DNA from: Chloracidobacterium sp.
GTDB taxonomy: Bacteria; Acidobacteriota; Blastocatellia; Pyrinomonadales; Pyrinomonadaceae
Reading direction: 5' to 3'
Length of the DNA stretch: 64,000 nucleotides
Assembly: GCA_016706275.1 (NCBI GenBank)
Contig: JADJJY010000002.1
Span: 110,001-174,000 of the forward strand
Shown one piece after another: positions 52,091 to 58,481 of this stretch. Below the pieces are notes generated by a model, which saw only the letters and a program-made list of their open reading frames with translations, ran no database searches and was not told the origin of the DNA. The stretch's first letter is position 1, and the number at the start of each line of letters is the position of its first letter. Position numbers and translations under genes: made by a program.

Positions 52091-52282
52091 ATGGAACACA
52101 CAACGCATAATCACGAAACGCCTTTTTTCTGGATTGTTACAGTTATTGCCATACTGGTTGTAGCGATTGCGATCGGCATCTTTTCTTGGTTTGTCTATAT
52201 AGGGCATGAACCCTACGAACCAGTTCATGACGAGAATCCGCACGCACAGATCATGGTTGATTCGCGGTCATGCAACGCGTGA
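52091..52282 (+). CDS. Small single-helix membrane protein
   Basis: The 63-residue product has a polar start (MEHTTHNHETP), one long hydrophobic helix (FFWIVTVIAILVVAIAIGIFSWFVYI) and a short acidic tail with a lone Cys. A GGAAA site is upstream. No family is recognised. It sits between murE (divergent) and another small membrane protein gene. Confidence 0.5.
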   Translation: MEHTTHNHETPFFWIVTVIAILVVAIAIGIFSWFVYIGHEPYEPVHDENPHAQIMVDSRSCNA

Positions 52283-52381
52283 TACGGGCGACAAATTTCA
52301 TGATTCAGTTGAAAATATTTTATTTTACGAACCTCGAGGATTATTTTTCGTATTAATTTACACAGTCGGAGGTAAAAAGAT

Positions 52382-52642
52382 ATGAACATCATCAAACTCA
52401 TTCTCGGTGCGATCGGACTCGTTTTTGTCGGTATGCTGCTGCTTTGGGCACTCGGCTGGATCGGCACGCTGCTCTCGTGGGTATTTTGGCTCGGGCTGAT
52501 CGGCGTGATCGGATACGGCGGATATCGGCTCTTTAGAAAGGCCGAAAACAAAGCTCTCGGCGGCGATCCATACGGTGGTATTGGGACCGGCGACATAAAT
52601 ATGTCGTGGGACGAATACGACAAAAAGTATCTCCATAAGTAG
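52382..52642 (+). CDS. Small two-helix membrane protein
   Basis: The 86-residue product has two hydrophobic helices (about 3-25 and 27-48) and a soluble tail ending MSWDEYDKKYLHK. The ribosome site CGGAGGT seven bases before the ATG is strong and supports a real gene. The tail may be conserved in relatives, but I recognise no family. tRNA-Leu follows 50 bases later on the same strand. Confidence 0.65.
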   Translation: MNIIKLILGAIGLVFVGMLLLWALGWIGTLLSWVFWLGLIGVIGYGGYRLFRKAENKALGGDPYGGIGTGDINMSWDEYDKKYLHK

Positions 52643-52693
52643 TCCGCTAGACAATACGGGCAGGATTCGGTAGATTCTTTACTTGCCATTTAT

Positions 52694-52777
52694 GCCGAGG
52701 TGGCGAAATGGTATACGCACTAGTCTTAGGAACTAGCGTCGAAAGACATGCGAGTTCGAGTCTCGCCCTCGGCACCA
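52694..52777 (+). tRNA. tRNA-Leu (anticodon TAG)
   Basis: The acceptor arms GCCGAGG and CCTCGGC pair, with A as discriminator and CCA encoded. The anticodon stem CTAGT/ACTAG carries the loop CTTAGGA, so the anticodon is TAG, reading CTA (and probably other CTN) codons. A long variable arm and the T-loop GTTCGAGTC are present, as expected for a class II tRNA. Confidence 0.96.
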
Positions 52778-52780
52778 AAA

Positions 52781-52886
52781 TCAGTAGTCAGTGGCCGGTG
52801 GTCAGTTGTCAGAAATGGCGTTTGATACCGGCCATTTACTCTTTCAAACCAAATCTGATAACCGGCAACTGACAACCGACCACTGC
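52781..52886. repeat. GTTGTCAG-family inverted repeat without a gene
   Basis: The left arm (52782-52812, TAGTCAGTGGCCGGTGGTCA and on) and right arm (52855-52885, ACCGGCAACTGACAACCGAC and on) are inverted copies, with a 42-base A/T-rich centre. It is the same family that flanks the S23-type gene at 55031-55452, here with no frame between the arms. It fills the spacer between tRNA-Leu and tig. Confidence 0.75.
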
Positions 52887-52907
52887 TTTGCTATCCTTTT
52901 TCTGTAA

Positions 52908-54308
52908 ATGAAAAGCGAATTAAAGGAAGTTTCACCTACTCAAAAAGAACTATCGATCGAGATCGACGCGGCTACGCTCAAGGCGGCGTATGCGCGTGTC
53001 AGTCAAAAATATTCCAAAGGCGCGAATGTCCCGGGCTTTCGCAAAGGCTATGCTCCGGTCGACATTATCCGGATGCGTTACAAAGAAGAGATCAAGGGCG
53101 ATGTGCTACAAGAAGTGATCCCGCAGGCTGTGTCTGCCGCGATCATGGAGCACGAACTCCACCCGCTGGCCGAGCCGCATCTTCACCTCGACGATCATGA
53201 AAATGTTGTCATCAATGGCTCTGTGCCGCTGAAAGTACATGCTCATGTCGAGGTCATGCCCGAGATCCCCGAACCGAAATACCAAGGCATCGCCGTCACC
53301 CGCCGCGTCAAACCGGTCGATGAAAGCGAGATCGAAAACCTCATTGCCGAACGTTTGCAGCGTGAAGCCGCTCTGATACCGGTCGAGGGCCGCAAATCAA
53401 AGCTTGGCGATACGGTCATGACGGATATCGAAGGCCGATTTGAAGATCAGCCGGATGGCGAACCGATCAAGGCCGATGACCTCGAGGTCAAGCTTGGTGA
53501 CGAAGGCATCGAGCCGTCGTTTAGCGAAAATCTCGTTGGCGTAAACGAGGACGATGTAAAAGAATTTACGGTCTCATATCCGGCGGAATTTACGTCTGAG
53601 GAGCTCGCCGGAAAGACCGTCCATTACAAGGCAAAGATCAAATCCGTCGGCATGACCGAGGTGCCAAAGCTAGATGATGCTTGGGCAAAGAGCCTCGATG
53701 AGGGCTACAAATCGCTGGCCGATCTTCGCAAACGTCTGCGTGCCGATCTCGAAAAACTTGCCGAGACCGACGCCGATGCCCGCGATAGAAATAACGCCAT
53801 CGCAAATCTGATCGAGGACAACGCATTTGAGGTTCCTGGTGTTTTGATCGAAAATCAGGCACGCAATCTGCTCAATAATTTTGCTCAGGATATGCAGCAA
53901 CGCGGTGTCGATCTAAATCAGGTCGAGGCACAGTTTATCGAGATGGCATACGGCAATATGAAACAGCAAGCCGAGCGCGACGTTCGCGGGGCGATGCTGC
54001 TTGATAAGGTTGCAGAGATGGCAAAGGTCGAGGTCGCTGACGCCGAGGTGGACGAAGAGATCACCAAAATGGCCGAGTATTATCGTGCGTCGCCGGAAGA
54101 GATCCGCGAATCTTTAGAAAAACAGGGCGGCGGTGTCGATAACATCCGCAATAATCTAAAGACCCGCAAAGCGATCGAATCCGTCATGGAAAAGGCAAAG
54201 ATCACCAAGGGCGAATGGGTTGATGAGTCGCTGGCACAACCCGAGGCGGAAGAAAAGCCAAAGAAAGCGGCGAAGAAAAAGCCCGCTGCGAAAAAAGCGG
54301 CGAAATAA
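52908..54308 (+). CDS. tig: Trigger factor chaperone
   Basis: Trigger factor binds nascent chains at the ribosome exit. The 466-residue protein has the ribosome-binding domain with GFRKGYAPVDIIRMRY (about 44-59), close to the GFRxGK signature, where Gly-Phe-Arg-Lys is followed by Gly. The FKBP-type prolyl isomerase domain is about 165-245 and the helical C-terminal domain follows. The tail is Lys/Ala-rich (KKAAKKKPAAKKAAK), longer than in most homologues. It begins the tig-clpP-clpX block. Confidence 0.95.
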   Translation: MKSELKEVSPTQKELSIEIDAATLKAAYARVSQKYSKGANVPGFRKGYAPVDIIRMRYKEEIKGDVLQEVIPQAVSAAIMEHELHPLAEPHLHLDDHENVVINGSVPLKVHAHVEVMPEIPEPKYQGIAVTRRVKPVDESEIENLIAERLQREAALIPVEGRKSKLGDTVMTDIEGRFEDQPDGEPIKADDLEVKLGDEGIEPSFSENLVGVNEDDVKEFTVSYPAEFTSEELAGKTVHYKAKIKSVGMTEVPKLDDAWAKSLDEGYKSLADLRKRLRADLEKLAETDADARDRNNAIANLIEDNAFEVPGVLIENQARNLLNNFAQDMQQRGVDLNQVEAQFIEMAYGNMKQQAERDVRGAMLLDKVAEMAKVEVADAEVDEEITKMAEYYRASPEEIRESLEKQGGGVDNIRNNLKTRKAIESVMEKAKITKGEWVDESLAQPEAEEKPKKAAKKKPAAKKAAK

Positions 54309-54444
54309 TTTAACGCTTGATTTTTATCTGAAAAGTTGTAAAATCGATTTCCGATATAGGCAATCGCCATATTTTCAACAACTTATCATCGTATAATTCA
54401 AGTATTGTCTAAAGTATTTAGTATTCCGGTAAGAGAGAAAAAAT

Positions 54445-55029
54445 ATGTTAGTACCAATGGTTGTTGAGCAAACGTCGCGGGGCGAGCGGGCGTTCGACAT
54501 TTATTCGCGGCTTCTCAAAGACAGCATTATCTTTATCGGCACGCCGATCGACGATCAGGTGGCAAATCTCATCGTCGCTCAGCTCCTGTTTCTCGAAGCC
54601 GAGGACCCCGAACGCGACATCAATCTGTACATCAACTCGCCCGGCGGTTCGATCACCGCCGGTATGGCGATCTACGACACGATGCAGTTCATCAAAAACG
54701 ACGTGACGACGATCTGCGTCGGTCAGTGTGCGTCAATGGGAGCCTTGCTATTGTGTGCGGGCGCTCCGAAGAAAAGATTTTCGCTGCCAAATGCCCGTGT
54801 CCTTATCCACCAGCCGTCGGGCGGTGCTTCGGGACAGGCAACGGACGTTCGCCTGATGGCCGAAGAGATCATCCGTATGCGTACGCTGACCTCGACCATC
54901 ATCGCCCATCACACGGGCCAAAAATTTGACCAGGTCGAACTCGACGTCGAACGCGACCGCATCCTCACGCCCATCCAGGCTAAGGAATACGGGTTGATCG
55001 ACGAAGTGATAGAGCACAGGGAGAAGTAG
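54445..55029 (+). CDS. clpP: ATP-dependent Clp protease proteolytic subunit
   Basis: ClpP forms the fourteen-subunit peptidase barrel that works with ClpX. The 194-residue protein has the full catalytic triad: Ser97 in GQCASMGALLL, His122 in RVLIHQPSGG and Asp171 in ERDRIL. The usual INSPGGSITAGMAIYDTMQ phrase is present, with a short propeptide at most. An AAGAGAG site precedes ATG 54445. A four-helix-bundle gene lies between it and clpX, which is unusual, because clpP and clpX are normally adjacent. Confidence 0.97.
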   Translation: MLVPMVVEQTSRGERAFDIYSRLLKDSIIFIGTPIDDQVANLIVAQLLFLEAEDPERDINLYINSPGGSITAGMAIYDTMQFIKNDVTTICVGQCASMGALLLCAGAPKKRFSLPNARVLIHQPSGGASGQATDVRLMAEEIIRMRTLTSTIIAHHTGQKFDQVELDVERDRILTPIQAKEYGLIDEVIEHREK

Positions 55030-55030
55030 T

Positions 55031-55057
55031 TGCCGGTTGTCAGTTGTCGGTTGTCAG
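55031..55057 (+). repeat. Left GTTGTCAG-family arm flanking the S23-type gene
   Basis: Tandem units GCCGGTTGTCAGTTGTCGG and GTTGTCAG start two bases after the clpP stop and end one base before the ATG of the four-helix-bundle gene. The inverted partner is at 55418-55452. Confidence 0.8.
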
Positions 55058-55058
55058 T

Positions 55059-55430
55059 ATGGCGAGGCAAACGTATCGAGATCTTGTTGTTTGGCAGAAA
55101 GCGATGCAGCTTGTTACGAATGTTTACGCGATGACCGAACACTTTCCGAAACACGAGATGTTCGGATTAACCAGCCAACTTAGGCGTGCGACTGTTTCTG
55201 TTCCGTCAAATATTGCCGAAGGGCAAGGGCGGGATTCGCCCAAAGAATTCCTCCATCATCTATCGATCGCATATGGTTCGCTGATGGAAGCAGAAACGCA
55301 GGTACAAATTGCATCTAACCTGACGTATATTGGTAAGACTGATGCCGGCAACTTGCTGGCTCAATGTGATGAAGTAGGACGGTTGCTGAATGGATTGCTT
55401 CGCTCGCTGAGAAAACCAACCGGCAACTGA
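55059..55430 (+). CDS. Four-helix-bundle protein (S23 / 23S rRNA IVS family)
   Basis: The 123-residue protein matches the S23 four-helix-bundle family: start YRDLVVWQKAMQLVTNVY, then FGLTSQLRRATVSVPSNIAEGQGR, the family signature, then FLHHLSIAYGSLMEAETQV and helix 4. Such proteins were first seen in intervening sequences of 23S rRNA and are thought to bind RNA or nucleic acid. Here the gene is not in an rRNA gene but between clpP and clpX, bracketed by inverted GTTGTCAG-family arms. Its start comes one base after the left arm, and its last four residues and stop codon are encoded inside the right arm. This suggests it arrived as a unit. Confidence 0.9.
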   Translation: MARQTYRDLVVWQKAMQLVTNVYAMTEHFPKHEMFGLTSQLRRATVSVPSNIAEGQGRDSPKEFLHHLSIAYGSLMEAETQVQIASNLTYIGKTDAGNLLAQCDEVGRLLNGLLRSLRKPTGN

Positions 55431-55452
55431 CAACCGACAACCGACAACTGCC
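55418..55452 (-). repeat. Right GTTGTCAG-family arm flanking the S23-type gene
   Basis: The units CCGGCAACTGACAACCGACA and CAACCGACAACTG form the inverted copy of the left arm at 55031-55057. The arm contains the stop codon of the S23-type gene and ends two bases before the clpX start codon. Confidence 0.8.
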
Positions 55453-55454
55453 TT

Positions 55455-56699
55455 ATGAGCCAATTCCGAAGTCCAGAAGAGCTGCTCACTTGTTCGTTTT
55501 GTGGTAAATCGCAGAACGACGTTAAAAAACTGATCGCCGGGCCGGGCGTTTATGTCTGCAACGAGTGCATCGACATCTGCAACGAGATCATCAACGATGA
55601 CGAGCAGACCAGCACGACCGCCGTTCGGACTAACCTCCCAAAGCCGCAGGAGATCAAAGCATTTTTGGACGAGTACGTCATCGGCCAGGACGAATCGAAA
55701 AAGCGGCTCTCCGTCGCTGTCTATCAGCATTACAAACGCATCGAGCTTGCCAAACGCCGCTCTGACATCGAGCTGCAAAAATCTAACATTCTGCTCATTG
55801 GCCCGACCGGCACGGGCAAAACTTTGCTTGCACAGACGCTAGCGCGCCAACTTAGCGTGCCGTTCTGCATCGTCGATGCGACCAGCCTGACCGAAGCCGG
55901 TTACGTCGGCGAAGACGTCGAAAACATCCTGCTCCGTCTGCTCCAAGCGGCGGGCGGCGACATCGAAAAAGCTCAGCAGGGAATCATCTACATCGACGAG
56001 ATCGACAAGATCTGCCGCAAAGACGACAACCCGTCCATCACCCGCGATGTCTCCGGCGAAGGCGTCCAACAGGCGCTGCTAAAAATTCTCGAGGGCACGG
56101 TTGCCAACATCCCTGCCGGCGGCGGCCGCAAGCATCCGCAGCAGGAGTTTCAACAGCTCGACACGACCAATATCCTGTTCATCTGTGGCGGAGCGTTTAA
56201 CGGGCTTGAGAAAGTTGTCGAGAAACGCTTTCGCAACAAATCGCTTGGGTTCCAGGCCGACATCAAAACCAACAAAGAGCGTCACAACGATTCGATCGCC
56301 AAACTCGAGCCCGAGGATCTCATCCATTACGGCCTGATCCCCGAGTTCGTCGGCCGTCTGCCGGTCATCGGCACGCTCACCGAGCTTGACGAGTCCGCAC
56401 TGGTCACCATCCTGACCGAGCCTAAAAACGCTCTCATCAAGCAGTATCAGAAAAAGTTTGAGTTCGATAATATCGGGCTAAAATTTACCGACGGAGCCCT
56501 CACCGCGATCGCCCACGAGGCGCACAAACGCAAAGTCGGAGCCCGCGGCCTGATGATGATCCTCGAAGAGATCCTGCTCGAATCGATGTATCACCTCCCG
56601 TCCGAAAAAAAGGTCACCGAGATCCTCGTCACCAAAGAAATGATCGAACGAAAGGCCCCGGTCTTCGAGATCGTGCCTCGCAGCGAAGAAGCAGCGTAA
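55455..56699 (+). CDS. clpX: ATP-dependent Clp protease ATP-binding subunit
   Basis: ClpX unfolds substrates and feeds them to ClpP. The 414-residue protein has an N-terminal zinc domain with Cys13, Cys16, Cys35 and Cys38 (CSFC and CNEC), then the AAA+ core with Walker A GPTGTGKT, Walker B IIYIDEIDKI, the IGF-like loop (NKSLGF) for ClpP docking, and the arginine sensor region. The C-terminal small domain ends SEEAA. A strong hairpin terminator follows. The start lies two bases after the right arm of the flanking repeat, so its own ribosome site may be in the repeat. Confidence 0.97.
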   Translation: MSQFRSPEELLTCSFCGKSQNDVKKLIAGPGVYVCNECIDICNEIINDDEQTSTTAVRTNLPKPQEIKAFLDEYVIGQDESKKRLSVAVYQHYKRIELAKRRSDIELQKSNILLIGPTGTGKTLLAQTLARQLSVPFCIVDATSLTEAGYVGEDVENILLRLLQAAGGDIEKAQQGIIYIDEIDKICRKDDNPSITRDVSGEGVQQALLKILEGTVANIPAGGGRKHPQQEFQQLDTTNILFICGGAFNGLEKVVEKRFRNKSLGFQADIKTNKERHNDSIAKLEPEDLIHYGLIPEFVGRLPVIGTLTELDESALVTILTEPKNALIKQYQKKFEFDNIGLKFTDGALTAIAHEAHKRKVGARGLMMILEEILLESMYHLPSEKKVTEILVTKEMIERKAPVFEIVPRSEEAA

Positions 56700-56704
56700 G
56701 GATT

Positions 56705-56766
56705 TAACCGCGAAATACACGAAAAGACGCGAATAGGAAAGTTTTCCTGTTCGCGTTTTTTGCGAT
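56705..56766 (+). terminator. clpX terminator inside a CCGCGAAA-family repeat
   Basis: A CCGCGAAATACACGAAAAG arm leads into a stem CGCGAA-T-AGGAAA paired with TTTCCT-G-TTCGCG (56728-56755), followed by T6. This forms a Rho-independent terminator after clpX. It is the third full member of the repeat family also found at 17054 and 38579. Confidence 0.8.
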
Positions 56767-56947
56767 TTGTGCTTGTTCGTATTCCGGGCAACACGTGATA
56801 CATTTGTTGACACCAACAAGACCAATTAGTTGTTGCCGTTTTACGGTTCACCACAAAAAGAGCAGATGGGCATTGCTTTTCCGTATTTCCACCGTTTATC
56901 GATAGTTTGTCATCGGGATCCGCGAATTTGCGGAAAGGGGAAAAGTT

Positions 56948-57658
56948 ATGAACAAGCTCGTATTGTGCGTTTTGACATTTGCTGCCGCGTCATTTGCGGT
57001 AGGTTTTTACGGTATTACGGGAAACGCAGCCGTAAACGACGTAATCGCACTTACCGATGCGATTGCCGAGCCGGTACCGACACCTGTTGATCCGACATAC
57101 GCTAGGCAATTACTCTCGCTTCACAATGAATTGCGGCTGAAATACAATATGCCGCCGCTCATCTGGGACGCCGCATTGGCCGCTTCCGCACAAGCATGGG
57201 CCGATAAGATAGCGTCGAGCGGCATGACGCCTCCCGACCAACGCGACAGTGAAACGATCGGCAAGAATATCGCCTGGGGATCCACGGGAACTTTTACAGC
57301 CCAGTTTTTGGTTGATCAATGGGGAAGAGAGGTAAGTAAATACGATCTCGCGACAAACACTTGTAAGCCGGAAAACGCCTGCCTCCATTTTACCCAGGTG
57401 GTTTGGTCAAAGACAACGAAACTTGGCTGCGGCAAGGCCACGACCACGGACGGCACGACGGATTTTGTGGTATGTGATTATAGCCCGATCGGCAATATTC
57501 GGGGACAAACGCCGTTTCCGACTACCTTTCCCAGTTCCGCTCGACTCGGGGTGGACAATGACAATATAATTCTTCCCTCTTCTGTCTATAATGATAACGC
57601 GCCAATTGTTCCGGCAACACCAACTCCAACGGCCACTCCGGCTGCCAACGTGGAATGA
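56948..57658 (+). CDS. Secreted CAP-domain protein
   Basis: The 236-residue protein has a signal peptide (about 1-28) and a CAP (SCP/PR-1) domain with LLSLHNELRLKYNMPPLIWD, GKNIAWGS, HFTQVVWSKTTKLGCGKA and VVCDYSPIGN. All family marks are present, including the conserved His and Glu residues. CAP proteins bind sterols, lipids or cell-wall material, and the role in bacteria is mostly unknown. The C-terminus is a disordered Pro/Thr tail. An AAAGGGG site precedes the ATG. It lies between clpX and lon. Confidence 0.9.
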   Translation: MNKLVLCVLTFAAASFAVGFYGITGNAAVNDVIALTDAIAEPVPTPVDPTYARQLLSLHNELRLKYNMPPLIWDAALAASAQAWADKIASSGMTPPDQRDSETIGKNIAWGSTGTFTAQFLVDQWGREVSKYDLATNTCKPENACLHFTQVVWSKTTKLGCGKATTTDGTTDFVVCDYSPIGNIRGQTPFPTTFPSSARLGVDNDNIILPSSVYNDNAPIVPATPTPTATPAANVE

Positions 57659-57769
57659 GCGAAATAAGAAGAATGGGGTCAGGTCCGCGACCTTGGCATA
57701 ATATTATTTAAGGAGGAAAAAAGGGCGTCACAAATGCACAGTTCAAAATGTATAATGCATAATGTTTAA

Positions 57770-57950
57770 GTCCGCGAAGCGGACGGCAGCATAAAGCATC
57801 GGGTGTGAGCCCGATGTGATGCCGCATTCATACCCATAGCCCGCGTGAGCGGGCGACAGACCTTCACGCTAAAAAATACGCTGCCGCAATCTTCGATAGC
57901 TCGATCACGTTTTCAACCCAACCCCCGTGCTTACGCACGGGGCTTTATGC
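57770..57950. repeat. REP-like palindrome cluster
   Basis: Four perfect hairpins are packed in 180 bases: GTCCGC-GAA-GCGGAC (57770-57784), CATCGGG-TGTGAG-CCCGATG (57797-57816), GCCCGC-GTGA-GCGGGC (57839-57854) and CCCCGTGC-TTAC-GCACGGGG (57923-57942). An outer inverted pair GCATAAAGC (57789-57797) and GCTTTATGC (57942-57950) encloses the last three. Two loops are GTGA and TTAC, which are inverse of one another. This matches REP/BIME-type elements, which are usually mobilised by Y1 (RAYT) transposases; no transposase is in the window. Confidence 0.75.
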
Positions 57951-58165
57951 TTTCACCGTCTCCAACGGCTCCCGAATAATCAAATCGGCAAAATCGGCAA
58001 AATACGTCAAAGCGCGAAAAGTGGCATTTAGATACGTTAGGATCTTTGCTAACGTAAGGCGGGATATTTGAAAATTTAACAATTTGGACGGGGAACAAGC
58101 GTTGTGCGAAAAGTTTGTGTTTACGCAACAATATCACCGTAAGTTATTGCACAATGGGCACTTAT

Positions 58166-58189
58166 TTGTCCCAGAGTGTGCTGGGACAA
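58166..58189. promoter_or_regulatory. Palindrome upstream of lon
   Basis: TTGTCCCAG and CTGGGACAA flank AGTGTG, a perfect nine-base inverted repeat. Lon genes are often under heat-shock control by a repressor or sigma factor. The word is not a CIRCE box (TTAGCACTC). It could be an operator or a hairpin; its distance from the start (about 290 bases) is large. Confidence 0.35.
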
Positions 58190-58213
58190 CGTGGGACACG
58201 GCAAAGAAGTTTG

Positions 58214-58286
58214 CCCACGAAATACACGAAATACACGAATAAAAGACCTTAATTCTGATTCGTGACATTCGTGACATTCGTGGCGA
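58214..58286. repeat. CACGAAATACACGAA-type inverted repeat
   Basis: The left arm has CCCACGAAATACACGAAATA and more, and the right arm has CGTGACATTCGTGACATTCG and more, an inverted pair built on tandem CACGAAT-like units, related to the CGCGAAA family. It lies upstream of lon. Confidence 0.6.
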
Positions 58287-58481
58287 AAACTCTTTTCCAA
58301 AGAATTATAAAAAGCGGGGGCTAATCGCTCTTTATAAAGGCATAAATTGACCGTTGTTAAAGTTGGGGGCTGTCCGGTGTTTTGCGGTTGCTTTTCGGTG
58401 CCGGGTTTGCCTAAAATTAGATACACCCTTTCCAGACAAGGATTTTTGAACTCGCAGTTAGAGTTCGTCGTTTCAATCTAT

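Larger units (their letters stand above)
57659..58481. other. Gene-free spacer between the CAP gene and lon
   Basis: No protein gene is visible in about 820 bases. It contains, in order: a GGGGTCAGGTCC-type word near 57675, a GAGG-rich stretch, a REP-like palindrome cluster (57770-57950), a hairpin with arms TACGTTAG/CTAACGTA (58033-58056), a nine-base palindrome pair (58166-58189), a CACGAAATACACGAA-type inverted repeat (58214-58286) and the lon promoter region. It looks like a collection point for repeats. Confidence 0.7.

Noticed and set aside
58166..58189. CIRCE heat-shock operator
   Set aside because: The arms do not match TTAGCACTC/GAGTGCTAA.
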